DNA of 64,000 nucleotides from Hyphodiscus hymeniophilus (Eukaryota > Ascomycota > Leotiomycetes > Helotiales > Hyphodiscaceae). Below, in pieces: positions 1-11,050 of this stretch (positions are counted from its first letter, which is position 1; every line of letters begins with the position of its first letter). Location of the stretch: positions 1,054,001 to 1,118,000 of the forward strand of contig VNKQ01000009.1 in NCBI GenBank assembly GCA_016508695.1, written 5' to 3'. Under the pieces are notes generated by a model. It did no database searches and was not told the origin of the DNA. It worked only from the letters and a program-made list of their open reading frames with translations. The position numbers were made by a program, and so were the translations under genes.

Positions 1-21
1 GAAACCCTTTTCATACAAACA

Positions 22-752
22 ATGTCGGCATCTCAATCACAAAAAACGCCTCTTCCAAACAATCCCTCGCAGGCCCAACGCTTACAACCAGGCCTTCGCT
101 ACCCCTCAAGCGGTAAGACGATATATAACAGACCATTAGGACGGAGTCGAACGTCAGAGCTTAGCCAAGCAAGCTTTGCGTATCTATTTGGAGAGATGGT
201 GAGCTATGCGCAAAGGCGTGTGACTGGAATTCAAGACTTAGAGAAACGGTTGGGGTCTTCCTCCCTCATTAATAGCACCAGTCTGATAACATTGATTGCA
301 GATTAAACACACAAGGCCACCCAATAGGACTCAAACTCCTTGACCTCCTCCTCTACCGCGAACCACCCCGGCAACAAGTTCGACCACTAAACATAATCGC
401 GGTCCTCCAATTCATCCATACTACGCTCTGGAAACACCTCTTCAACCGACCTGCAGACGCATTAGAGAAATCCAACGATGTGGAGAAGCCGGATGAGTAT
501 ATGATCAGTGATAACGAGCCGCTGGTCAATCAGTATATCAGTGTGCCGAGGGAGATGAATCAGTTGAATTGTGCGGCATTTGTGGCTGGTATTGTGGAGG
601 GTGTTTGTGATGGTGCTGGGTTCCCAGCTAGGGTCACGGCCCACAGTGTTGGGAAGGGAGAGGAGGGTGAACTGTGGCCGGGAAAGACGGTTTTCTTGGT
701 CAAGTTCCAGGAGGAGGTCGTGGAGCGGGAGCAGTACTTAGGGAAGAATTAG
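22..752 (+). CDS. TRS31: TRAPP complex subunit Trs31 (TRAPPC5)
   Basis: Core subunit of the TRAPP tethering complexes, which activate the Rab GTPase Ypt1 in ER-Golgi and Golgi traffic. Two exons, 22-254 and 302-752, are joined across a 47-bp GT-AG intron and give about 227 aa. The Bet3/Trs31 fold is recognisable: a proline-rich N-terminal tail, the motif RTSELSQASFAYLFGEMV, a following LEKRL helix, and the C-terminal block with NQLNCAAFVAGIVEG and a GFPARVTAH strand. The first ATG of the window is used and the reading frame is intact. Length fits the family. The gene sits 21 bp from the window edge, so its promoter is outside. Confidence 0.93.
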
Positions 753-1255
753 AAAATGGGCATTTGGATGGCGCATACGGGCATGGACGGTGTTATGGTA
801 GGCTCATTGGAACCATTACGGGAGCTTGAGTAGATAATCTGACTGGCACCTTCGTAACCACTGATGGTGTATATGAAAATGGGCTTTGCATTTTGGCTAA
901 TTACACGAAGTGCCGTCCTTTAAACTCCTATCTTCCTGGGTATTCCTTTCTCAATTTCCTTCCCCATAAACTCGGCCCAATCCCACAAGCATGTCGAGGT
1001 TCAACGCTGCAGTTCGCCAGTAACAAACGCTCATTCATGCCTAAACTCCAAGATTCAAAAGGCCCAAAAGGCCACGAGCATAACCAGCCAGTTCCATACA
1101 TACTCCGTCGTATGATTCCCGGTCCATAAAACTGCAATGACTTTGGCAAGGTATTGGCTAACAAATGCAACAAGCAATACTTCGCCCAGGCCTCCACTTT
1201 GAGTTTCAGTGTAGGCAGCAAGAGATGGACCAGCCACAATGTTGCAAAAGTCCAC
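753..1255. other. Intergenic, nothing recognised
   Basis: About 500 bp between the converging Trs31 gene and the small minus-strand gene. Open frames here lack family similarity. One minus-strand frame at 1055-1255 ends in a hydrophobic stretch and could in principle be an extra 3' exon of the neighbour, but no splice pair convinced me. Confidence 0.4.
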
Positions 1256-1626
1256 CTATCTTGGTAGGCTTTTACTCCCATCTCCAAAAGCGCCCGCTCC
1301 ATCCTTAGCACTCTTAGCAGTGGGCCCTTTCTTCATCAGATCACCCAATCCCAAATCCTTCCAAGCCGTCTCCTTCGTTTTCTGCGTCGCTCTCTGAATC
1401 CCAAAGGCCGCGTGCTGATCCGGCACGACATCGTCCTCATCTTCTGGATTGATAGGTTGGTTGTGGGGAGGGACATAAATCTCGTCGTCGGGGAGTTTGT
1501 CTTTGCAGAAGTCTTCAAAAAGGTCTGCGTCTCGGGAGCGTGCGAAATGCACGTATGTGTGATTAGAGTCTTTAGACTAGAGAGTGTCAACACGGTACTT
1601 CAATGTTTGTGAGATGATATTACCAT
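1256..1626 (-). CDS. Small conserved-looking protein of unknown function
   Basis: Not recognised. I model a coding exon holding only the start codon (1624-1626), a 47-bp GT-AG intron (1577-1623, with a GTTGACAC branch-like site), and a second exon at 1256-1576, giving about 107 aa. Splicing joins ATG directly to TCT AAA GAC and keeps the long frame open. The protein is hydrophilic. It has an acidic, proline-rich middle (PPHNQPINPEDEDD), a predicted helix (TKETAWKDLGLGDLMKKG) and a Gly/Ala/Ser tail, with no membrane segment. The C-terminal end could continue through a further intron, so the stop is less certain than the start. It is divergent from the S29 gene across 420 bp. Confidence 0.5.
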
Positions 1627-2046
1627 TTTGTGGCTGGAAGTTGTGGTCTTTGAACAGTGCGTTGGAAGGGATGTTGTTGTGGGAAGGAGAAAGGCTGGGT
1701 CGCGAGGCTGAAGAACGTCGGTTCTCTGACTATCCTAGTCGCTTAATTTTGGAGCATTGAAGACGTGTTATGAATGAGGAGTATTCACTTTGAAGATAGG
1801 CATTTTCAAAGAGCCTATCTTCAAAGATCTCAGACATGACAAGATTACCAATTATCCCTATCATTGCATAGTCCGATTTCTACCAAAAATCATCTGGCAC
1901 GTGGTTCCCGTACTCGAGTACTAGCGTAAAGCGCGATCATGTGACCCACAAAGGCGAGCACGGCTAAATCTACCAGAACTTCTCGATAAAACTCCACGAA
2001 AGCACTCATCGCAAACCCACGGCGAACAATCCCAACACCCGCAATC
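1627..2046. promoter_or_regulatory. Shared divergent promoter region upstream of S29
   Basis: 420 bp between two divergent start codons. It holds a perfect 12-bp palindrome GTACTCGAGTAC at 1910-1921, about 125 bp before the S29 start, and a CATGTGACC sequence near 1939. No factor can be assigned to either from sequence alone. Confidence 0.4.
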
Positions 2047-2319
2047 ATGTCTCACGAATCCGTCTGGAACTCGCGACCCCGCACCTATGGCAAAGGTGCC
2101 CGAGCCTGGTACGTTTTCCTCTCATCGAAGAGCGCAACTACTAACATGCTCGCTCATAGCCGCGTCTGCACACACAAGGCTGGTCTCATTCGCAAATATG
2201 GACTCAACATCTGCCGTCAATGTTTTCGCGAGAAGGCCTCTGATATCGGATTCGTCAAGGTAATATCTCACGCTCTGAGCAGCTTACATTTCATCTAATG
2301 CATTGCACAGCACCGTTAA
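2047..2319 (+). CDS. RPS29: 40S ribosomal protein S29 (uS14)
   Basis: Small-subunit ribosomal protein of the decoding region. Three exons (2047-2108, 2160-2259, 2311-2319) with two 51-bp introns encode 56 aa, the normal size. The zinc ribbon is intact, with the two CxxC pairs CRVC and CRQC, and the family motifs YGKGAR, RKYGLNICRQCF and the terminal IGFVKHR are visible. The last coding exon is only 9 nt (His, Arg, stop). The first intron splits the Cys codon of the first zinc pair. This is one of the most secure calls in the window. Confidence 0.95.
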
Positions 2320-3855
2320 GAAGTTCCGCAAGACGTCCTCGAGAAAGTCAAGCACCCGTCGAATTGATATCGCGCGAACGGGCAAGGAAATCGAATTGGT
2401 CTTTACGCATCATGGCATGGAGTTTTACGGATGGCTGGTCAGAAAGGAATATTCAGGGCTTGGGGCTATGAAGTTGGATGGAGGAACACTGTTTCTCTAA
2501 GGAGATCTTATGGGACACCTGAAGATGGATTGCTCGTCTCTGTTGGGAACCGTTCTGCGTTTGGCACGATTGATGAAAAAGCTCTGCTTTTGGTCACGGA
2601 CATCTGTCTGTTGACTTCACCACAGCATAGTCTTTGAATTCCATTCAAGATACCACAACGCCCTTCTCTTGGATGCCAACACTGAGTGACCGCCTTGCAA
2701 TGAAACTTATATTACGCAATAGGTGAGAGACTGCATAACGGCAAGGTTTCTGGTGCTTTACAGAACTGTGCAATAGCAGAGGCAATGTGCACAGAGCTGA
2801 TTGCACACCAGCTATATGGGGTGAAACCAAAGGGATACCATCTTTTCGAAGAACGACATGCCTCCCGCTGAAGTTATACAACGCTTTTACATCCCCAGTG
2901 TTAATTTTCAATGCTCGTAAGGACGACACAAGCTCTGACAGGTACCAAACTCCTTTGGCTATAAAGTAACGGCTTTGTGTTTGAAAAGGAGACTCAGGTG
3001 TCCTACAGTCTTTGCCCACCCACACAACTACGTACACTTCAATTGTGTGTGACGAAAAGGGCCACTCCAGAGGTGTTATGGCAGTGGAAGATGTTTTTAG
3101 CATTCGGTCCACACGGGTTTACAGCAAAGCTTCGGATCTCCAATCCAAACTTGTCCACCTTTCTTACTCGCCTTCCCCCTATGTTAGATTCCGCTGTATG
3201 CTTGCAATTTGGGGTGTGTGCCAGGTCGTAGGGCAATCATGCGTTGCCCTCGGAGTCCACTCTCGATACAGAAAGCACCGATACTAAGTACTGTTCTGAT
3301 TGGGAAGCATTGTGGATTTGGCAGTATGATGGGAGAAGCAAAGGAAAGCGGAGCTTCTCGTACTTAGATTGTCTTCTAGGTGTGGGAAAGCTCCATAGCT
3401 GTAAGATGACTATGATGGCGTTGCTCTTATGTCAAGATTGATTACCCTCACTTTTCATTGTTCTCAGACGATCGCTCGAAGTGCTAGTCACACAGGTGGG
3501 TAAAGTCTAACGAGGTTCTATCTGTTCACTTCGGGGAGCGCAATTAAAGTCGTGGTATTTAAAATTCTGCGCCTTTGGACTACGCATATATCTATCGCAA
3601 ACCTTCGCTAACTAACATTGAAGACCATCGCATCCTCAAACATCTAAATCTCAAGAATCCGCCAACAGAGTATAGTTGAATATCAACGCAGCTTGGAAGG
3701 CATATGCTCACACTGTCCCAAATTGACCCTTATATCGAGCACTATTGTATCATAAGATACCTGCTGCCCTTTCTCCACTGCTTGACGGACAAAGAACATC
3801 CCTGATATGGCGACCATACAAACCAAATTCTCGCACACCCACTGCCTGCAGCTGG
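2320..3855. other. Intergenic, no supported gene
   Basis: 1.5 kb covering the 3' flanks of S29 and of the RING gene. The longest open frame (2645-3112, minus, about 155 codons) has no recognisable domain and overlaps other chance frames on both strands, so I do not call it. No tRNA or repeat was seen. Confidence 0.4.
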
Positions 3856-5612
3856 CTATCCTGGCACAACGAACTCGTCTTCCATGGCTTCATTTTCCAC
3901 GAAGTCACCAAGCTCAACTTGGCGCGGCACTGATCGATCAACTGTCGCTGGTCTGCTCACTCCGTCCAGGACATTTTCAGAATCCATCACCTCACTATCA
4001 TCTTCAAATGCATTCCCATCACCAAACTGCTGTTGCAATAAAGCGTCTTGCTCTTGTTGGGATCTCATCGGGCCAGTCGAGTCAGGGTGAGCCCTGTGAA
4101 GGTCGGCAATGCGTGCTAGGAATTCCTCTGCCGTGAAAAGTTTCTCTATGAAGGTTGTTGGAAATTGGAATCGACAAACAGGGCACGTATCGCGATAATC
4201 ATCAAGGACAGGTTCGGCCAACCAAGTCTTCAGGCAGTGACTTCCAATCACCTGTCCACAGCAAATGACCAACCGAAGAGGGTCTTCCTTTGCTCCATCG
4301 GGAGACTGGACTCCCATCGGGTCTTGACAGATCGGACAGTCTTTCGAATCGTGCTCCAGATCCTCAACTTCAACTGGTATGAATCCAAGGAGCTCCCGCT
4401 CCAATCTCCGCTTCCTCTCCACAACATGCATTCGATCCGCCATGATGAGACCCAAGAGGACTTTCACCCCATAACCAGTGCTCTTGATGTACACCGTATG
4501 GTCCTTCATCTCCCCAAAAGCAGAAGAGTGCTTGCCGCGCTCCATCTTTCCAAATTTGTCCTCATAGGACAGCTGGAATACCCCCAAATAGTACATGATG
4601 AGGTCAACATGCTTTCGTTCTCTGATTGGTCGTCTGTTATGCCCTTAGAATCAGCATGCTTGTTGATGCAGATTAAACTGGAATGAGAATTTATCTCCGA
4701 AACTTTCAAAGAGTACAAATTCGCAGTATTTCTGAAGTAGGAGGTAGTGCTCTAGGAAAAGGGAGGGGAGGGACTGACAAGCCTGGATCATTGTGTACTA
4801 GCTTGTCCATGGCGTGAGCCCATTGCTTCAATGTGTTTCGCATGATGCGGAGCATCGGCTCACCGAACTTGGCCATTAATTTTTCTTCATAGGGAGTCAA
4901 CTTGCCATACGAATCGGGATCCTCCTCCCTTAGCAGATAGCCTTTGGTAACATCGCGTTTAAACCCTGTCCAGCCAGCAAAGAGAGGACGATGTTCGATG
5001 TTCTACTGCGTGTTAGCAGATCGTTGGACCTCTCCTGAAATATCAGCTGCTCAAGGGTTCTGGATACATCAATTGCCCAAAGGGACCTCGTTGTTTAATC
5101 ATTATAGGATGACCGAGACCTGCTTCGTGATTCCGAACGTGGGAACATGAAGGAAACACGGATAGGGAATGAGCACGAACCTTTGCACTCCATTGCTCTG
5201 CAAACTTGACGGTTGTCTGAATCCACACAGCATCAGTTATGGAGCATTCTGAAATATCAAATTAGCATACCGGTCTTATAGTCTCGTTCAACGGTCTTCG
5301 AGGACTATCCAACTCCACATCGACACATCCCATCAAAACTTGCATGGTATCCCAATCAGCTGGCGCGAGGCCCCCTTGATGCTTCCTTCTGAGCGCCCAA
5401 CCCCAGTGATAGTCCCACAATTGCTCAGCAGAGAGTTGAATACCTGCTACTTCTGCCATTTTGTTTGATATGTAATCAGCGGACCAGCCAGTGCAATGGG
5501 CGAGTGAAAGAACGGTTGCTGTCTGCTCATAGCTCAAATAGGGTATAAGTAGGCCATCGCAGAGGTGCTTGATGGATCGGGGCGATCTTCGGGTTCCGAT
5601 GGTAGAAGCCAT
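3856..5612 (-). CDS. RING-finger protein, putative E3 ubiquitin ligase
   Basis: Four exons, 5271-5612, 5181-5216, 5002 down to 4779, and 4633 down to 3856, give about 459 aa. All phases agree and all introns are GT-AG. The N-terminal 300 residues are mostly helical and unfamiliar to me. A C-terminal RING follows at about residues 300-354: CPIC, a Cys pair in VICCGQ, the central His-Cys in GSHCLKTW, and the final CPVC. The spacing between the first and second Cys pairs is longer than in classic RINGs. The tail is rich in Gln and acidic residues. By family knowledge it should recruit an E2 enzyme; substrate and partners are unknown. The middle exons are the least certain part. Confidence 0.75.
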
Positions 5613-7669
5613 GAGTCGAAGGAAGGATCTGATAACTATGTGATGTGTCTAGTTGTCCTGGGAAGAGGTGTTCCACAATGGTTGCTGGAGAGTGGTGTGG
5701 AAGCTTTTGGCAAGCAGGAACGAGGTGGTGAATGTGATTGATGTTTCTTGAAGAAAGAATAGTTTCTAGGAATGAAGTCAGAGATGCCGGCCCCCTCTGA
5801 GCGCCGTCCACCGAATTGGATGACAGAAGAACGAACTCACTTCTTTAGGATGGCTGTTGGAAGTGTCTGCAGAGGAGCTAGTGGCTGTCTTCAGACAATA
5901 GAAGCAGCGTAGTACTATGTTGTATGATGGCCAGTTGTGTAGCAATTCAAGGGGTTGTAGTTCTTCTCGTAAGATGTGTGTCTCACAAGGTCGAGGGAAG
6001 AAACTGGCAGACATGATTGTGAATCACAGCGGGAACAGGATCTTAAGCGAGTGACTGGTGCTATCGAGGCTGATATAAAACAAGAAGTAGATACTGACTC
6101 CCATATGAGGAGCCCAAGATGGTGCTATCGAACTTCGACAAGAGATTTATCCTTACGTCCTAGTGGGGAGCCACATGCTGGTCATTCATTGTACATAGAA
6201 ATCTCAAACTTCTGTGATTCAACTCTCTTGTCGACTCAACTCTCTTGTCAACTCAACTCTACTGTCGACACAACTCTCTTGTCGACACAGCTCTCTTGTC
6301 GACACAAGTCTCTTGTCGACACAATTCCCTTATCGACACAATCTTTTTTATCGATCAACAATCAAGAAATAAAACGAGGGCATGCCAAATAGAGATGGTA
6401 AGTTGAACAACTCTGTCGCCTCAACTCAATGGTGTTGGCCATCGGCAGCAATTGTCCATTCAGAGACCTGATGGTCATCCCGCGCACAAGATTCCCCAAT
6501 TATATGTCGAGGTCTGATTCAGACAGCAAAGGAGAAAGACTGTATGAAACATCAAAGAGAGGGGTATCTGGAACCACTGATTGTTACTATCCAGACTATG
6601 GTAGTGAAGAGTGAAACCAACTCCTGGCAAGGCTAGCCTAAGAGAGCAATAGTAGCAAATGTACTGGTATCATTTGAGAGTATTAAAAGGGTTTGAAACA
6701 AGCTAGAAGAGAAAGCTCAGGGGCAACCTCGGTTGTGAATATGGGGTAGGTCACTGTAAGCGAGTAGCCCCTTTCTCAAGTGAGGAGGGTAGATGCCGAG
6801 CTCCGATCATGATAATGGCCAATACATCTCCACAGATAGAACAGTAGGCTTTGAATCTCGAGGCAGGATAGTGAGAAATTGGCTTGAATGAATACATGCT
6901 TATTGAAGGGAAATGCTAATGTCTCGAACAAATTTCGCTGGTTTGGAAGGCACTCAAGCTTACGAGAGGGCTTGCACCAGGAAGATTTCATATCATATGT
7001 GGCGTGGACTTCTCAAGTGAAGAAGGTTAGCCATAGCCAGTCAGGAGTAGATAGGAATCATCTACTTAATTTTGATGTAACTCAAACAAGCGAGAAATGG
7101 GGAGAGCTACTTGCTCTTTCTAAAATTGGATGCTACCTCTCAGCAGCCATCATGTTCAGGAAGAAATTGGGGCTAAGCTTGATGTCGAACTCTTCGCGCA
7201 GCTTAACATCTCATGATCCAGTCGGAGAGCATAAGGCATCCTAAAGATGCACCCGAAATGGGCGAATAGGCAGAATATTACCGTCGAGAAGCTAATTATT
7301 GGCACAGAGCTATCACCGGCCATGAAATATCCTCTGTCTCCGCATCTGAGAGTATAACGCGCGAATCAAGGATGCTAAATCAACCAGAAATATAACAAGG
7401 CCGAACAACCGTAGAAAAGCGTTGCTACAGTATGACCGTCAAGTTTATCAATCAGCTGCGGACAATATGTGACTTTGATGAGTTTGATTAGGCAAAGAGA
7501 ATATGTAGGTCAAATAGAAACCGTAGAATTTAACAGCAGGGACTCACCGTGAAGCTGAGACATATCTGTTAATTCACAGATGATTTGAGTATGGAGACTT
7601 CCACTGCTTGAAAATTGTCTCCATTCTATCACGTCTCCAATCTATTTCTACCACTAATCTGACCATTAC
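5613..7669. other. Intergenic region with minisatellite
   Basis: 2 kb between the RING gene start and the NAD kinase stop. It contains the 17-bp tandem array listed separately. The open frame running through the array at 5976-6392 is a by-product of the repeat. Nothing else is supported. Confidence 0.4.
6220..6355. repeat. 17-bp minisatellite, about eight units
   Basis: Eight consecutive units of consensus CAACTCTCTTGTCGACA. The first six are nearly identical, each within about three changes, and most contain GTCGAC. The last two degenerate into T-rich variants. The unit length is not a multiple of three, so the array is not a coding repeat. Confidence 0.92.
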
Positions 7670-9566
7670 TTAGGACCATTCCTTATAGCTCTTCTGACGT
7701 TGTCTACTATTCCACCCCAGCTTGCCTCGGAGGCTATTAACCCAATCTTCGCTCCTCCTGCCCTCCGACATTACGTTTGCAAAGGGGTATCTGCTAGCAC
7801 TGATCGTAACGTAATCCCCTGGTTCCAGTTCGACTCTTTCTCGGCCGTCGAAGCTCGCCCAACTGCTTGTTCTCGCATCGTACGGAACTCCTATGCGGAG
7901 GACAATCGTATCAGGGAGGATGATGGGACGGAAGGAGAGCGTATGGGCGCAGATGGCAGTAACGAGAATGACTGGATTCTCGGGATGGCAGAGAGAGCCG
8001 CCAGCGGCAAGATTGTACGCTGTTGAGCCTGTGGGTGTAGCCACGCAGACACCATCTGCTTGTACGGAAGTGAAGTGCTCGTCATCGCCGAAGATCTCTG
8101 TTGCGGACATTGCTGGAATCGCGCGTCAGTAATGATCGCATATGATTGAAGGGTCTACTGACTTGGATTGGGTCCTCGATCAACAACAATGTCATTTAAA
8201 ATCTCGTACGTTCCATCAGGACGGTGAGTCCTCTCGTCTCCCTTCTCCTGTCCGATCAACTCTTCAACGAGATCTCGTTGTTCGTTTCCGTCTTGTGGTT
8301 GGACCCCATCGCTATGCCCATTTTCTTCAGCCCTTTTCCTTTCCTGACTCCTCATCACGGTCCCCTCGAATCTCAGCCTTAGACTAATGGTGACACCATC
8401 TCTAAAAGCTTTCGTCAACGTCTCCTGATATATGTCAAAATCGAATTTCGTCAGGAAACCCAAACTACCCAGAGCAAAACTCAGCACTGGAGGAACGATG
8501 CGCTGGAACAGCCAACTTGCGTAAAGCACAGTCCCATCCCCACCAAGACTTATTATAAAATCGAATGTATGCGGCCGTGTTCTGCACATTTCGTTGTCCC
8601 AGTACTTCAATCTCCGTTCCAGCTTCCTGTTTTCGCCATTTGAATCGCTGCCCTGAGAGTATTCTTTTCGAACTTCATCCAGAAGCCCTGGTGCATCAAA
8701 CTTCTTGTTATTCTTCAGATTGTCCTCCACGTAGACATTGTATTTAACGTCTCGTTCCGAGCTCAGCAGCCACTTGACCATCTCCCCCGTGTTGCCAATC
8801 AACTCCTCATCATGCGCCTTGGTGAGAATGAACACGTTCCGGACCTTCAATTTCAACCTGATGCTTCCTAAGCGCTTGCTCAGCTCCCTAACCCCCCAGG
8901 CCATTTCTGACAGTTGTTTCTTCGTGAGTAGCCGGCTATGCACAGGACTAAGTTCAGTCGAGTACGCCTCCATCTTCTTGGTATCCTCATCTCGGTCTCC
9001 TAGTTCATGTGATTGTTGTCGCATAAGCCGCTCCTGCCAGGATGTTTGGTCTTCTTGTCCTGGAGTATGGCTTTGCCTACGATCAATTGATCCTTTCGCT
9101 TCCACGACAGAGTCCGGTTGGTCTGCGTGGTCTTCCGCCAGTCTGCTGGACGCCAGCGACTCTGCAATGTTCTCAAGTCCGCCATTGGGAGCTCCGCCGT
9201 GGGCCCTTTGCTGCTCTAACAGCGCATGCACATAGCACTCGGTGTTTTTCCTCCTCTCAAAGTATTGGGACGGGTTCTCGGCGGGGACGAGGGATGATTT
9301 TCGACGATGTGCATTTTGTGCGTCGAAGACTACCTGCGAGCGCGTTAGTGATAATTGTTATTCAAGGGCATGATATTCACCTCGAGAGCATGCTGGTATT
9401 CATCGTCGGAGACGCTTGACTTGGCCTATTTTTATTTTGTTAATGGTGAGGCTTTGAATGGGCTCAATGGGGCTGGCACTACCTCCTCTCCTGGGCTGAA
9501 AGGACCAGGTCCATCAAATTGCACTCGAGCTGGGAGATCAATCTTTGGGGGACTGGATTGGGTCAT
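7670..9566 (-). CDS. NAD kinase (ATP-NAD kinase, Utr1/Yef1/Pos5 family)
   Basis: Phosphorylates NAD(H) at the 2' position to make NADP(H). Four exons (9483-9566, 9381-9425, 8163-9333, 7670-8112) with introns of 57, 47 and 50 bp give about 580 aa. The catalytic domain fills the C-terminal half. It shows the GGDGT loop (about residues 307-311), LGSLGFLTKFDF, the DRGPNP-TMS segment rebuilt exactly across the last intron, FGDDEHFTSVQADG and TPTGSTAYNLAAGG. The first 300 residues are low in conservation, as usual for fungal cytosolic NAD kinases. A strong mitochondrial presequence is not obvious. An in-frame ATG 57 nt upstream (9623) is an alternative start. Confidence 0.93.
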
Positions 9567-11014
9567 GTTCGTTGCAATTATTTTGTTACGTTGAGGTACT
9601 CTTCCTTCCACAGTCCCCCGCACAAGATGACGCCTGAGTCGGAGCTACAGGAACAAAGACCGATTCACAAGTCGCATGCATCACTGAGGCTGCAATTTGC
9701 TTATTCATTCACAGCGCTACTACTTGGTAACCCAGGATTTCCGTCTATCTGAAGTCTACACAGAAAAGACTACAGAAGTGTGTACGGAGTATATTCTCGA
9801 GATATCTGAATACCCTCAGATGAGATTGGAGTCAGATTCCAAAAACTATCTCTACCCCACATTCGGCTTATCGATAACACTCCACAACGTCTTACCCTCG
9901 AATCAGGGGCTGGACATGACTTGGGGTGGTTGATCTGTGATCCATCGGAAGCTCGGGGAGGGATTTGAGTTGAGCACACGAAGCGCTTCATTTTAAATAC
10001 ATGTCAAGTAAGGCAGGCTGTTGAGGCTGGTAGGCAGTAGTCCTCGTGTCACAACTAGCAATGATCCACTCCCTCCTCCACCATCACCAATTTTGCCTGT
10101 TCTGCATCTTTTCATCTGACACCGAGTTCAACCCGACGATGCACAAGAAGCAGGCTGCCGGGAAACAGACAGGTTGACTTCTTCCTTGGCTAACAAGGAG
10201 AGAAGAGGAGTCGTAAACGAGACCATGCTAGCCGTTAAATCAGATTTTGCCCTGGAGGTTGCATCCACGAGCCTAAGACGATCGCAGGACGAGTTCGATA
10301 TTGCACTTGGCCATGAGCTGTGGAGAGCGCCATGGCCTGATGATCAAGAAGGAAAAGTGCGCCTCCCACACATATCATCGTATCGGATTGTATGGGCAAC
10401 GGCTGGGAATCCTCCATTCATCCGCATGGCTCTTCGCTCTGTTGGACAAGGGGCAGATTCTGTATCGTACATAATACAATTGAGGTCGTACCCACAAAGC
10501 CATGGTTGCGTTTGTCAGCCTCTGCACCGCAATCAAGGACATGCTGCTATTCCCAACCTTTCGCCTGCAGATTGAGACCCATTTGGCTTTTCCTGGCACA
10601 TGGCTCGAGGGTTTCATGCCAGGCTGACCCTTTGCAGGCCTTGTGGAGTTTGGACAACGCCTCAAATATGGATGGATGCTCAGATCCACTGAAGGCAACT
10701 GTCAAGACTTATGCGCTCAATGTGGCTGAGGTTCTAGATGCCAGGTAGTGCATATACTACCTCTGTAGTATGTACGGAGTAGGTGATTGAATATGTCACA
10801 CATCCATCCATATTTGCTGACCTGCAAACGCTGCAAAGAGCTTTCTCCGATCCCTCCGAGATATGACGGATGCACTTCGTTACTTCGTAAGAGATCCACC
10901 ACCAGTAGCAGCAATGCCAGCAAAGCCTTGATAGTTTCAGCTTATGTTGCGTTGCGGGCCTGACTCCGAACCGCCCTCAAAGGGAACGAGTTGAAGCCAG
11001 TGTGAGTGCGAGGG

Positions 11015-11050
11015 TACGGAGTAGGTGGGTAGCCTACCTGCTACCTACTG
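11015..11050. repeat. Imperfect inverted repeat with TAGGT/ACCTA arms
   Basis: The left arm contains GGAGTAGGTGGGTAG and the right arm CTACCTGCTACCTACT. They can pair as a stem with few mismatches around a short loop. The left arm begins with one of the TACGGAGTA copies. Function unknown. Confidence 0.55.

Noticed and set aside
928..1311. 127-codon minus-strand frame beside the small unknown gene
   Set aside because: Overlaps another frame, lacks conservation signals and is not joined by a clear splice pair.
2645..3112. 155-codon minus-strand frame
   Set aside because: No domain, no splice context, and competing frames of similar length on the plus strand.
5976..6392. 138-codon plus-strand frame
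   Set aside because: Its C-terminal third is the 17-bp minisatellite read through changing frames; there is no domain or start context.
8738..9235. 165-codon plus-strand frame
   Set aside because: Antisense shadow of the NAD kinase exon; Ser/Leu/Cys-rich composition typical of reverse frames.
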